Source of the DNA: Candidatus Nanopelagicales bacterium
Lineage (GTDB): Bacteria > Actinomycetota > Actinomycetes > S36-B12 > UBA10799
Direction of reading: 5' to 3'
Assembly (NCBI GenBank): GCA_025455985.1
Contig: JALOLM010000045.1
Span: forward strand, 1-14,682
Length of the DNA: 14,682 nucleotides
Position numbers and translations under genes: made by a program
In this document: positions 1 through 6,978 of the stretch, piece after piece
Layout of the letters: each line of letters starts with the position of its first letter
How positions within the stretch are numbered: position 1 is the stretch's first letter
The notes under the pieces: generated by a model
The model's database searches: none
Seen by the model: only the letters and a program-made list of their open reading frames with translations
What the model was told of the DNA's origin: nothing

Positions 1-84
1 GGTCAGCTGACCCCGTCCATGAAGCTCAAGCGCAACGTCGTCATGGGCGAGTTCAGCGATGAGGTCGAAGCCCTGTACTCCTGA
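1..84 (+). CDS. Long-chain acyl-CoA synthetase (AMP-binding), C-terminal end only
   Basis: The window opens inside this gene; only the last 27 codons and the TGA stop are present. The visible residues include L-T-P-S-M-K-L-K-R-N-V-V followed by an acidic tail ending E-A-L-Y-S. This is the characteristic C-terminus of FAA1/FadD15-type fatty-acid:CoA ligases, where the Lys-rich stretch lies in the small domain that closes over the acyl-adenylate. The family activates fatty acids to acyl-CoA with ATP. Placement next to a reverse-strand pimB/NlpC cluster resembles fadD15 (Rv2187) in M. tuberculosis. That comparison is from memory, and the fragment is too short to assign a specific fadD number. 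A strong hairpin follows directly, so the transcript probably ends here. Confidence 0.75.
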   Translation, partial: GQLTPSMKLKRNVVMGEFSDEVEALYS

Positions 85-94
85 GGTAGCGTCG

Positions 95-132
95 CTGCGG
101 CCCCCATCCGGCTCCCCGGGTGGGGGCCGCAG
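95..132 (+). terminator. Hairpin terminator after the acyl-CoA synthetase gene
   Basis: A perfect 12-bp inverted repeat (95-106 with 121-132, arm CTGCGGCCCCCA) encloses a 14-nt loop and begins 11 nt after the stop codon. There is no clear T-tract, which is common in high-GC actinobacterial terminators. It separates the upstream gene from the sensor kinase at 207. Confidence 0.75.
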
Positions 133-206
133 TGCGCTCGGGAGTCTGACCCACCGGCGAGGTCGGGCCGAATCGAGCATGTCGGGGGTCCAAACGTGGT
201 GGAATC

Positions 207-1376
207 GTGCGCGTGGGAACGATCATCGCCGTGGCTGTGGCTGTCGGTGGCCTGCTAGGCCTGGCGCTGTGGACGATGCAGCAGCGCCGGCGCAGCGGTG
301 AGGAGTACCGCGCCGCCCACCGCCTGCTGAGCCGGCTGCAGACTGTATCCCGGCAACTGCCGGCAGGTCTGGACGAGGTCGCCCTCGCCCAGCAGACCCT
401 CGACGAACTCAGCAAGCATGTCCCCTCCCAACGATCGGTCCTGTACGTCAACCAGGACGACCAACTCGTGCCGTACGCGGTCAAAGGCGCTGAGCGCAGC
501 CCGTTCCCGACCCTGGACACCTCTTTGACGCAGTCGCTGGGCGACGGCAAGCCCCTGGCCGGTAAAGGCGTGATCACCAGTTCGTCCAACCAGGAGGCCC
601 TCATCCCGTTGACGCTGGGATCTCGGCTGGTAGGGGTGGCGGCTCTGCAGAACGATGCCTCCGCGTTCGACACCGGCACCCTCCGACAGGCTCTGCCGGA
701 CGCCCAGGAGGCCGCGCTGCGGATCGATACCGGTCGCCTGTTCGCCGACGTACGGACCGCAGCCACCACTGAGGAGCGCCGGCGCCTGGCCCGCGAGATC
801 CATGACGGGATCGCCCAGGAGCTCGCCAGCGTCGGCTACGCCCTCGACGTGCTGGTCGCTGATCTGCAGGGCATGCAGGGTCAGTCGTTGGCCGATGACA
901 TCCGCACAGAGGTGCGCAGGATCATCACGGAGTTGCGCCTGAGCATCTTCGATCTGCGAGCCGACGTGCAACCCGGTGTCGGTCTCGGCTCAGCGCTGAC
1001 CAGCTACGTGCAGCAGGCAGGCACGGCCGCGGGACTCACAGTGCACCTGGTCATGGACGAGGCCCACGAGCGTTTGGCGCTGGCGCAGGAGACCGAACTG
1101 CTGCGAATCGCCCAGGAGGCGGTGACCAATGTTCGCCGGCACGCGGACGCGGAGAACGTCTGGGTGACGTGCCGGGTGGACCCTCCATACGCGTTCCTAC
1201 GCATCGCCGACGACGGGGTGGGCATGGACTCGCCGCGCGAAGACAGCTTCGGGTTGGACATTATGCAGGAACGGGCAAACCGGATCGGGGCTGAATTGTC
1301 CTGGCATCCCCGCGAGGGGGGAGGCACAGTCCTGGAGGTGGTACTCCAGCCACCGGTCGGCGAGAGGGAGGAGTGA
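207..1376 (+). CDS. Two-component sensor histidine kinase (GAF, HisKA_3, HATPase_c)
   Basis: This 389-aa kinase probably senses a signal through an N-terminal membrane anchor and GAF-like domain and phosphorylates the regulator encoded next to it. Residues about 3-23 form one hydrophobic helix followed by an Arg-rich, probably cytoplasmic linker. Residues about 45-185 resemble a GAF domain. The HisKA_3 dimerisation helix carries R-E-I-H-D-G-I-A-Q with phospho-acceptor His199. The ATPase domain shows the N-box around Asn308 (E-A-V-T-N-V-R-R-H), the G1 box D-D-G-V-G-M and the glycine-rich G2 stretch near the end. This layout is the NarX/LiaS/DesK group. The start is GTG at 207; GTG at 213 is in frame and equally possible, since neither has a clear ribosome site. 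Only 4 nt separate its stop from the regulator start, so the two are co-transcribed. The ligand is unknown. Confidence 0.93.
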   Translation: MRVGTIIAVAVAVGGLLGLALWTMQQRRRSGEEYRAAHRLLSRLQTVSRQLPAGLDEVALAQQTLDELSKHVPSQRSVLYVNQDDQLVPYAVKGAERSPFPTLDTSLTQSLGDGKPLAGKGVITSSSNQEALIPLTLGSRLVGVAALQNDASAFDTGTLRQALPDAQEAALRIDTGRLFADVRTAATTEERRRLAREIHDGIAQELASVGYALDVLVADLQGMQGQSLADDIRTEVRRIITELRLSIFDLRADVQPGVGLGSALTSYVQQAGTAAGLTVHLVMDEAHERLALAQETELLRIAQEAVTNVRRHADAENVWVTCRVDPPYAFLRIADDGVGMDSPREDSFGLDIMQERANRIGAELSWHPREGGGTVLEVVLQPPVGEREE

Positions 1377-1380
1377 GCCG

Positions 1381-2022
1381 ATGGCCATATCAGTGCTCCT
1401 CGTCGACGATCATGAGCTGATCCGCCAGGGTCTGCGGCGGTCCTTCGAGCGCGACGGCGATTTCGAGATCGTCGGTGAGGCCGGCTCCGTGGCCGACGCC
1501 GAGCGGCTGCTGCGGATCACCCGGCCCGACGTCATCGTGCTCGACGTGCGACTGCCCGACGGTTCAGGCCTCAAACTCGCCGCCGGTTCCCGCGAACGTT
1601 ACCCACAATTGGGCATCGTCATCCTGACCATGTACGCAGGTGACGAGCAACTGTTCGCCGCGCTGGAGGCGGGGGCCTCTGCCTTCGTCCCGAAGAACGC
1701 CCCCTCCGACGATGTCGTGGCTGCCGCCCGCCACGCGGCCACCACCCCTCAGTCCTTCACCGCAAAGGACCTCGCCGACGCGATGAAGCGCAAACTGAGC
1801 CCGAGCGGGCCGCAGTTGAGTCCCCGCGAGCGCGAAGTCCTGCAATTACTCGCCGACGGACTCGGAGTGGCCCAGATCTCCCGGCGACTGTTCATCAGCG
1901 AGTCGACGACCAAGACCCACATCTCGAAGCTGTACGAGAAGCTCGGTGCAGGCAATCGCGCCCAGGCCCTGATGACCGCTCTGAAACTCGGCTTGCTGCG
2001 ACAGTCGGATCCCACAGTCTGA
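1381..2022 (+). CDS. NarL/LuxR-family response regulator, partner of the upstream kinase
   Basis: This 213-aa DNA-binding regulator is predicted to be phosphorylated by the adjacent kinase. The receiver domain (residues 1-120) is complete: acidic pair Asp9-Asp10, phospho-acceptor Asp55 in V-L-D-V-R-L-P-D-G, Thr83 and Lys105. The C-terminal LuxR helix-turn-helix starts at L-S-P-R-E-R-E-V-L and contains I-S-E-S-T-T-K-T-H-I-S-K-L-Y-E-K-L-G, the recognition helix region. ATG at 1381 follows a strong GGAGGAG at 1367-1373, which lies inside the kinase gene, so translation is probably coupled. Target genes are not visible; the downstream GT87 gene, 52 nt away on the same strand, is a possible target, but that is inference. 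Confidence 0.95.
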   Translation: MAISVLLVDDHELIRQGLRRSFERDGDFEIVGEAGSVADAERLLRITRPDVIVLDVRLPDGSGLKLAAGSRERYPQLGIVILTMYAGDEQLFAALEAGASAFVPKNAPSDDVVAAARHAATTPQSFTAKDLADAMKRKLSPSGPQLSPREREVLQLLADGLGVAQISRRLFISESTTKTHISKLYEKLGAGNRAQALMTALKLGLLRQSDPTV

Positions 2023-2074
2023 CCTGCGATACTGGTCACGCCCAGCGCGGCGGGATCATCGATCGGAGTGAAGA

Positions 2075-3298
2075 GTGCAGCTTGTGCCTCCTGCACGAGG
2101 CTGGTGGTCGCTACCCACTGCCGCGTTCGTCCTCACCCGACTGTGGCTGATCGCCATTCCGTTCGGGTATGTCGCGTATCTGGGCGGGACGCTGGTCATC
2201 AACGACGTGACCCTGTATGAGAATTGGGCCGACATCCTGCAGCAGGGCCGATTCCCCGTCGGCGATCCGATGTGGCAGTACCCACCGCTGGTGGGCCCCC
2301 TGCTCGCAGCGGGCGCGTTGATCCCACCCGACCCGACGTTGGGCCTGGTCCTGCTCATGCTCGCGTTCGACGCGGCGGTCTTCTTCGTGCTCATGCGTTC
2401 GGCTAGAACTGGTTCCAGCGTGGAGGGCGTCTGGGCCTGGATTGCCGCGGGCATGCTCATCGGCCCGGTCTGGCTGACACGTTTCGACGTCGTGCCCGCA
2501 CTGTTCGCCGTGTTGGCGCTGCTGTGGATCAACCGGCCGGTGCGCTCCGCCGCGATGATGGCCCTCGGCGCCCTGTTCAAAGTCTGGCCGGTTCTGCTGC
2601 TCATCAGCGTCCCCCGCCGTCAGTTGGCCAAAGCCAGCGTGTCCTTCGCGGCCACGGCAGCGGCCGTGCTCGGGGTGCTCATCCTGACCTTCGACGGCGC
2701 CGGGGCGTTCGCATCCGAACAACGCGCACGGGGTCTTCAGATCGAGTCGCTGGCCGCACTGCCTTTCATGATCGGTCACCATTTCGGCTGGGATCGGACA
2801 TTCATCTACCGCTACGGCGCCATGGAGGTGGAGGCTCAGGGGACGCAGATGGTGGCGTTGGTCGTCACCGTCGCCGCGCTGGTTGCGCTCGGCGCCATCG
2901 CCGTACTGCGCCTGACGGGTCGGCTCGACCACGCCGCACCGGCGGACATCGCACTGGTGGTGGTGCTGGTATCGATGATCACCTCGCGCGTCCTCTCTCC
3001 CCAGTATCTGGTGTGGGTGGCCGCTATCAGCGCCGTGTGCCTGCTCGATCGACGGACCGCCATGCGCCCGGTCATCGTGATGCTGATGCCTGTGGCGCTT
3101 CTGGGACAGGTGCTGTACCCCATGCACTACAACTGGCTGATGTCGGACACAGAGGTGCGCGGGTTGATACTGCAGTCCGTGCGGATAGCTCTGCTGGTCG
3201 CTGCTGCGGCCTGGGGCGCTTGGCGTCTAGTCAAACGTCCCAGCACCACGACCGACGTCCGGATCGATGCCGTCGAGCAGGTCGGTCAGCCGGCCTGA
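2075..3298 (+). CDS. GT87-type (DUF2029) polyprenyl-phosphate-dependent membrane glycosyltransferase
   Basis: The product is a 407-aa multi-pass membrane protein with about ten hydrophobic segments, typical of GT-C enzymes that transfer mannose from polyprenyl-phosphate-mannose outside the membrane. The first outer loop carries N-D-V-T-L-Y-E-N-W-A (Asp44, the usual GT-C acidic position), followed by W-Q-Y-P-P-L, the GT87 signature. Later motifs are R-F-D-V-V-P-A-L, A-L-F-K-V-W-P-V-L-L and S-R-V-L-S-P-Q-Y-L-V-W. GTG at 2075 is chosen because CGGAG lies at 2064-2068 at good spacing. In mycobacteria, GT87 enzymes such as Rv2181 build lipomannan and lipoarabinomannan and lie near pimB; the same role is plausible here but not shown. 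Its last 72 bp overlap the 3' end of pimB on the other strand. Confidence 0.85.
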   Translation: MQLVPPARGWWSLPTAAFVLTRLWLIAIPFGYVAYLGGTLVINDVTLYENWADILQQGRFPVGDPMWQYPPLVGPLLAAGALIPPDPTLGLVLLMLAFDAAVFFVLMRSARTGSSVEGVWAWIAAGMLIGPVWLTRFDVVPALFAVLALLWINRPVRSAAMMALGALFKVWPVLLLISVPRRQLAKASVSFAATAAAVLGVLILTFDGAGAFASEQRARGLQIESLAALPFMIGHHFGWDRTFIYRYGAMEVEAQGTQMVALVVTVAALVALGAIAVLRLTGRLDHAAPADIALVVVLVSMITSRVLSPQYLVWVAAISAVCLLDRRTAMRPVIVMLMPVALLGQVLYPMHYNWLMSDTEVRGLILQSVRIALLVAAAAWGAWRLVKRPSTTTDVRIDAVEQVGQPA

Positions 3299-4312
3299 GA
3301 CGATCGGCCAGGTCCACTGCTGCTCGACCCATGCCCGCCCCCGTGCTCCCATGGTTCGTGCGAGTTCGGCATCGTCGAGCAGATCGACGACCCGTCCCGC
3401 GACATCGTGCAGGCTGCGGCCGTCCACGACGAACCCGGTCTCCCCATCGAGCACCGCATCCGGGGCGCCACCGGAGTCACCAGCGATCACGGGCAGTCCG
3501 ATGGCGCCGGCCTCCAGGTAGACGATGCCCAGACCTTCGACGTCCCATCCCCGGTTGCGGGTCCGGCACGGCATCGCGAACACGTCTCCGGCCGCGTAGT
3601 GTCGCGGCAGCGCCTCCCACACTATCAGCAGCGCGGCATCGGGCACCTTCTTCTGGATGAGCGGCAGCGCCCGGATGAGTGTGTCCTGGCCCTTGCGCGG
3701 CATCAGCCGTGAGACGCAGACGATCACGGGCCGGTCGGCCAAGCCGAACTCGGAGCGCACCGCCAGTCCCTGCTCGCGAACGCGCGGGTGGAACGTGTCG
3801 GCATCCACGCCGGGGACCAGGCGGCGCATCCGAGCCGCCGCCTCCGGCCGCAACGCAGAGGCGATGCGCGACCGCGTGTACTCCCCCAGGTAGGTGATGG
3901 TGTCCACCGAGTCCCCGATGGAGCGCATCACGGACTTCGCACCCGGCGTCGTGGCCCAGGCCGCCTCGTGGCCGTGGGTCATGGCAACAATCGGACCCAT
4001 CTCCCGGGAGCGCAGCCGCGGAGCCAGCAGCCCCAGCGGTGCCGCCGCCCCGAACAGCACACGGTCGCAGCCATGTTCGGCTGCGATCTGGCGCGCCCTG
4101 TTCAACACCAGCGGCTCCGGCAGCATCAACGAGGTCCGGTGCCGCACCACCGGAAACGGCTGTTCGGCGTCGAACTGCGCACTGCGTTTCCAACTCGGCG
4201 CATAGACGACCACGGAGTCAGGTGGCTGGTTCAGCAGCACGCCGTGCACGAAGGCTTGGATGCCGCCTGCGCGCGGGGGAAAGTCATTGGTGATGACCAG
4301 GGTCTTGTTCAC
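3227..4312 (-). CDS. pimB: PimB-type phosphatidylinositol mannoside mannosyltransferase (GT4) with an internal deletion
   Basis: PimB transfers the second mannose from GDP-mannose to phosphatidylinositol monomannoside on the cytoplasmic face of the membrane. The 361-aa product follows M. tuberculosis PimB' (Rv2188c) along its whole length: T-N-D-F-P-P-R-A-G-G-I-Q at the N-terminus, T-H-G-H-E with His115, S-R-L-M-P-R-K-G-Q-D-T-L with Arg202/Lys207, and D-V-E-G-L-G-I-V-Y-L-E with Glu259/Glu267 (E-x7-E). Between Val231 and Trp232, however, about 29 residues present in relatives are absent, including the G-G-G-P-Y loop and F-T-G strand, while the frame stays open. With them the length would be near the usual 385-390. 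GTG at 4312 is preferred over upstream in-frame starts because homology begins there and it lies 8 nt after the NlpC/P60 stop. The enzyme is probably impaired, unless the gap is an assembly error. Confidence 0.9.
   Translation of the reverse strand: MNKTLVITNDFPPRAGGIQAFVHGVLLNQPPDSVVVYAPSWKRSAQFDAEQPFPVVRHRTSLMLPEPLVLNRARQIAAEHGCDRVLFGAAAPLGLLAPRLRSREMGPIVAMTHGHEAAWATTPGAKSVMRSIGDSVDTITYLGEYTRSRIASALRPEAAARMRRLVPGVDADTFHPRVREQGLAVRSEFGLADRPVIVCVSRLMPRKGQDTLIRALPLIQKKVPDAALLIVWEALPRHYAAGDVFAMPCRTRNRGWDVEGLGIVYLEAGAIGLPVIAGDSGGAPDAVLDGETGFVVDGRSLHDVAGRVVDLLDDAELARTMGARGRAWVEQQWTWPIVSGRLTDLLDGIDPDVGRGAGTFD
3619..3620 (-). other. Junction of an apparent in-frame deletion of about 87 nt in pimB
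   Basis: Reading the reverse strand, codons ATA GTG (I-V231) run straight into TGG GAG (W232-E). Relatives have roughly 29 residues (G-G-G-P-Y ... F-T-G-x-V-P) at this point. The size is estimated from remembered PimB sequences, not from an alignment run here. Confidence 0.7.
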
Positions 4313-4320
4313 GCGATCGG

Positions 4321-5352
4321 TCAGGACCCTGGTCGCCCGGCGCCCGCGAACTCGGCCATGTACTCGTTCGTGAACAGCTTCTCGTACACCACACCCTCGC
4401 GTGGGCCCTTGGCATGCACGAAGTAGCCGTCGCCGGTGTAGATCCCGGCATGTTTGCCGGTGCCGTACAGGAAGACGATGTCGCCGGGGGCGAGGGCTGT
4501 GATGTCGACGCGCTCGGTCGTGTCGTACTGACGCTGAACGGAGTGCGGGAGATCCACGTCGGCTACCGCCCACGCCGCCTTGACCAGTCCGGAAGAATCG
4601 TAGGAGTCAGGGCCGGTCGCGCCTGCCTCGAACGGCTTGCCCACCTGCCGGATCGCAAATTTGACCACGGGCCGGGTGGTGGAGGCAGGCAGTTCCGAGA
4701 CCGCATCGACTGCGTCCTGCGCCTGTTCCTGTTGCTGTTCCTGCTGGCGGGCGAGCTCCTCGGCCAACTGCTGCTGCTGCTCCACCTGCAACTGCGACAA
4801 CAGCGCCGTGGATTCGGCCACCCGGGAGTCGATGGCGGACTTCGCGTCCAGCATGTCGTCGCGAGCCCTCTGCGCTTTGCGCTCCGCCTTCTGCAGTGCT
4901 TGTTCATCACGGGTCAACTGCTGTTCGGCGACCTCGGTGCTCACCAGCGCGGAGTTCTGCTGGCCGGCGATGATCCGTGCCACATCCAGAGTCGCCAGCC
5001 AGTCGGACGGCTGGTCTGCGGCCAATACGAGCCATGTGGGGTCCACGCCACCGTTGCGGTAGATCTGCCCCACGACCATGTCCAGGTTGCGCTGGCTGTC
5101 CGTCAGCGCCGTGCGCGTGGCCTCGAGTTCCGCCTGTTTCGCGGTCACCGCTTCCTGTGCCTGTTGCCACTCGAGATTGGCGTCATTGGCCGCTTCCGCC
5201 GCCGCAGCCGCCTGCTGCTGCAGATTCGCCAACTCCGACTGGACCTGGGCGATCTCCTGTTCGATGTCGGCCGTGGCCGGCAGGCAGGTCGCATAGACCA
5301 GGGCGCACGACATCCCCGCGACGAGCGCGCTTCGGACGCGATACGACCCCAT
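4321..5352 (-). CDS. Secreted coiled-coil NlpC/P60 protein with catalytic Cys replaced by Ser
   Basis: This 343-aa protein is built like actinobacterial RipA-type peptidoglycan endopeptidases. It has a signal peptide (about 1-28, likely cleaved after A-T-A at 28), long Gln/Glu/Ala-rich coiled coils (about 29-215, including a Q-rich stretch near 200-215), and a C-terminal NlpC/P60 domain. In active members the nucleophile lies in D-C-S-G; here the motif reads Y-D-S-S-G, so residue 253 is Ser (codon TCT at 4594-4596). The supporting His301 (K-H-A-G-I-Y) and His313 (V-H-A) remain. The protein may be a non-cleaving binder or activator, a weak Ser enzyme, or the Cys codon may be misread, as TGT to TCT is one base. 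ATG at 5352 is chosen because the signal peptide begins there. It lies 8 nt upstream of pimB, matching the position of Rv2190c. Confidence 0.9.
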   Translation of the reverse strand: MGSYRVRSALVAGMSCALVYATCLPATADIEQEIAQVQSELANLQQQAAAAAEAANDANLEWQQAQEAVTAKQAELEATRTALTDSQRNLDMVVGQIYRNGGVDPTWLVLAADQPSDWLATLDVARIIAGQQNSALVSTEVAEQQLTRDEQALQKAERKAQRARDDMLDAKSAIDSRVAESTALLSQLQVEQQQQLAEELARQQEQQQEQAQDAVDAVSELPASTTRPVVKFAIRQVGKPFEAGATGPDSYDSSGLVKAAWAVADVDLPHSVQRQYDTTERVDITALAPGDIVFLYGTGKHAGIYTGDGYFVHAKGPREGVVYEKLFTNEYMAEFAGAGRPGS

Positions 5353-5358
5353 ACCACC

Positions 5359-5364
5359 ATTGTG
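5359..5364 (-). promoter_or_regulatory. Possible -10 box of a leaderless transcript for the NlpC/P60 gene
   Basis: CACAAT lies exactly 6 nt before the ATG at 5352. It keeps the A at position 2 and T at position 6 of the TANNNT -10 consensus but has C at position 1. GGTGGT next to the start could instead be a poor ribosome site. Confidence 0.25.
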
Positions 5365-5392
5365 CACCCAAGGCCCCCGACTCGGCCTCACC

Positions 5393-5569
5393 TCAGACGG
5401 CGCGCACGAAGCGTAACGGTGAGACCAGTCCGGTCGCGGCCAAGGCGTCCACAGCCGCCACCTCGTCGGCGGTCAACTGGCCGTCACCTGGGGTGTCCAA
5501 CAATGCGGTCACAACACAGTCGCCACAAGCCGCGGGCCTGGCCGAACACGAACCACAATCAATGAGCAT
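5393..5569 (-). CDS. 58-aa four-cysteine protein of unknown function
   Basis: This small protein begins M-L-I-D-C-G-S-C and has Cys5, Cys8, Cys15 and Cys18 arranged C-x2-C-x6-C-x2-C, a spacing suited to binding zinc or an Fe-S centre. An acidic helix with D-E-V-A-A-V-D-A-L-A-A-T-G-L-V-S-P-L-R-F-V follows. I recall similar short proteins with a D-C-x2-C ... G-D-C-V-V-x-x-L-L pattern in other actinobacteria, annotated only as hypothetical. ATG at 5569 is chosen over TTG at 5581 because a strong GGAGAGA lies at 5573-5579. The gene sits between the racemase (82 nt upstream) and the NlpC/P60 gene (40 nt downstream) on the same strand, so it is probably co-transcribed. No function can be assigned; there is no signal peptide or membrane segment. 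Confidence 0.8.
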   Translation of the reverse strand: MLIDCGSCSARPAACGDCVVTALLDTPGDGQLTADEVAAVDALAATGLVSPLRFVRAV

Positions 5570-5572
5570 CCG

Positions 5573-5579
5573 TCTCTCC
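5573..5579 (-). promoter_or_regulatory. Ribosome binding site of the 58-aa protein
   Basis: GGAGAGA on the reverse strand ends 3 nt before the ATG at 5569. It supports that start over the upstream TTG, which has no such site. Confidence 0.6.
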
Positions 5580-5651
5580 AATCACCTGTCCCCGTGAGGG
5601 TAGAGAGCACCTGTGACAAAAGTGAGCGGCGAATCCCGCGACCGGTGCCGA

Positions 5652-6743
5652 TCAGTCCTGCGGGTGCTCGCCGAGTCCTGGAGCCGACAACGGGTCATGA
5701 TCGCCGGCATCCAGCCACGGCAGCGCTGGAAAGACTTCGTGGACGCTGCCGTCGGAGGCCACCACCCGGCGCATCACTGCCCGAGCCGTGAGGTTGTCGT
5801 GCTGCATCGCTTCACTGAGCGTGAGTGCAGGTCCCACACAAGTGTCCTCGTGGGCCAGGAGCGCCAGCCAGTGGTCCCGCGGCGCAGACCCGAACAACGC
5901 ACGCAGCTCGGCGCGCAGAGCGCCCTGTCGTGCCAGGTCGTACTGGGCTACCTTCCAGTCGGACAACCCGAGCAGGTCCAGGATGCGTCCGAAGAACTTC
6001 GGCTCGAGAGCACCCACCGTCAGCCACGCACCGTCAGCGCACTCGTAGACGTCGTAGCAGGCCCAGCGCCCCGTGAGGTCCCAGGGCGTCTGCGGCGACT
6101 CCCCTGTAGCCAGCCACCCACCCAGCGGCAGTTGCGCCAGAGCCAGCGCCGAATCCACCATCGTGATCTCGTAACGCACGAATTCGCCGGTTGCAGCCAG
6201 TCGCAGCCCAGCCACCACCGCCAAAGCAGCGTTGAGTCCCGAGGCCAGGTCGGCCACCTGCAAGCCCGGGACCGCAGGGCTCCCCGCCAGAGTAAGTACG
6301 CCCGCGTAGCCCAGGGCGTTGAGGTCGTGGCCCGGTACCTGCTCGAGTTCCCCACCGGAGCCGTACGCGTCGATGGTTACGTGCACGAGGTTCGGCCGTA
6401 GTTGCTCCAGGCGCTCCCGGCCGAACCCGAGCCGATCGAGCACCCCGGGCCGGAACGAGTCAACCAGCACATCAGCGCCGGCGACCAGACCTGCGAACTC
6501 CAGAGCACCCGACTCCGCCTTGAGATCGAGGACGCGACTTGTCTTGCCGCGGTTCAACTGCACGAACGCCCCGGACTCCCCTGAGGCCAGGTGCGGGGCC
6601 ACCCACCGGGTGCCATCGCCTTCGGCGGCCTCCACTTTGACGACGTCGGCACCTAGTTCCACCAGCGCCACCGTCGCGTAGTTGCCGGGCAGCAACCTGG
6701 TCATGTCCAGGACCCGGACACCGGACAGCGGCAAGTCAGACAT
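5652..6743 (-). CDS. CaiB/BaiF family III CoA-transferase, probable alpha-methylacyl-CoA racemase
   Basis: The 363-aa product starts P-L-S-G-V-R-V-L-D-M-T-R-L-L-P-G and contains V-L-V-D-S-F-R-P-G-V-L-D-R-L-G-F-G, both classic family III motifs. The AMACR subgroup is suggested by G-H-D-L-N (His139/Asp140), Q-V-A-D-L-A-S-G (Asp165) and G-A-L-E-P-K-F-F (Glu247). These match the catalytic His, Asp and Glu of mycobacterial MCR. The reaction would be epimerisation of 2-methyl-branched acyl-CoA, as needed before beta-oxidation of branched chains or sterol side chains. A true CoA-transferase cannot be excluded. ATG at 6743 follows GAGGG and overlaps the end of the upstream 78-aa gene by 8 nt, implying coupled translation. 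I do not recall this gene at the equivalent M. tuberculosis position, so it may be an insertion into the locus. Confidence 0.9.
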   Translation of the reverse strand: MSDLPLSGVRVLDMTRLLPGNYATVALVELGADVVKVEAAEGDGTRWVAPHLASGESGAFVQLNRGKTSRVLDLKAESGALEFAGLVAGADVLVDSFRPGVLDRLGFGRERLEQLRPNLVHVTIDAYGSGGELEQVPGHDLNALGYAGVLTLAGSPAVPGLQVADLASGLNAALAVVAGLRLAATGEFVRYEITMVDSALALAQLPLGGWLATGESPQTPWDLTGRWACYDVYECADGAWLTVGALEPKFFGRILDLLGLSDWKVAQYDLARQGALRAELRALFGSAPRDHWLALLAHEDTCVGPALTLSEAMQHDNLTARAVMRRVVASDGSVHEVFPALPWLDAGDHDPLSAPGLGEHPQD

Positions 6744-6972
6744 CCTCGACCCTCGCAACCAGTTCCACGCTGTCGTCGGCACCGCACCAGCGGCAGGTCA
6801 CGTTCTCGATGTCGTCGACCAGAGCCGTCTCCTCTTCCACCGTCCAGGAGCCACCGAGGTCGAAGTGCCAATACTGCTTCGAGCGCTTGGTGCGCAGCAC
6901 GTCGAATCGGGTGAGATTGCCGCAGCGTGAGCAGCGCCAGCGCGTAGTGCTGTCGGGAACGGAAATGGCCAC
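6736..6972 (-). CDS. 78-aa zinc-ribbon-like protein of unknown function
   Basis: This short protein has two C-x2-C knuckles: Cys14/Cys17 in C-S-R-C-G and Cys60/Cys63 in C-R-W-C-G. They are separated by a basic/aromatic stretch (R-S-K-Q-Y-W-H-F-D) and an acidic stretch (E-E-E-T-A-L-V-D-D), a layout that suggests a zinc ribbon. There is no export signal. Function is unknown; a role in RNA or protein binding is only a guess. GTG at 6972 is the start, with a -10-like TAGGGT 6 nt upstream. It appears to be the first gene of the reverse-strand cluster and overlaps the racemase gene by 8 nt. Its start is divergent from the nuclease gene, with 81 nt between the two start codons. Confidence 0.8.
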   Translation of the reverse strand: MAISVPDSTTRWRCSRCGNLTRFDVLRTKRSKQYWHFDLGGSWTVEEETALVDDIENVTCRWCGADDSVELVARVEDV

Positions 6973-6978
6973 GCACTC

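Noticed and set aside
2111..3127. 338-codon reverse frame opposite the GT87 gene
   Set aside because: Its translation is His/Gln/Gly/Arg-rich with no recognisable domain, whereas the forward frame gives a coherent membrane protein with GT87 motifs.
2524..3660. 378-codon forward frame overlapping the GT87 and pimB 3' ends
   Set aside because: Very Arg/Ala/Gly/Pro-rich translation spanning two well-supported genes in other frames; a typical high-GC shadow.
4313..4573. Upstream extension of the PimB reading frame by 87 codons
   Set aside because: It runs antisense-free into the NlpC/P60 coding region in another frame, is Arg-rich without homology, and the PimB family N-terminus begins at the GTG at 4312.
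4700..4800. Repetitive CTG/TGC-rich stretch as a tandem repeat element
   Set aside because: It is explained by the Gln/Glu-rich coiled coil (Q-V-E-Q-Q-Q-Q and Q-Q-E-Q-Q-Q-E-Q) of the secreted protein; no regular repeat unit is kept.
4414..5565. 383-codon forward frame opposite the NlpC/P60 and 58-aa genes
   Set aside because: The Leu/Arg-rich runs mirror Gln/Glu codons of the coiled coil on the reverse strand, and there are no family motifs.
5613..6401. 262-codon forward frame opposite the racemase gene
   Set aside because: The reverse frame contains complete family III CoA-transferase motifs; the forward translation has none.
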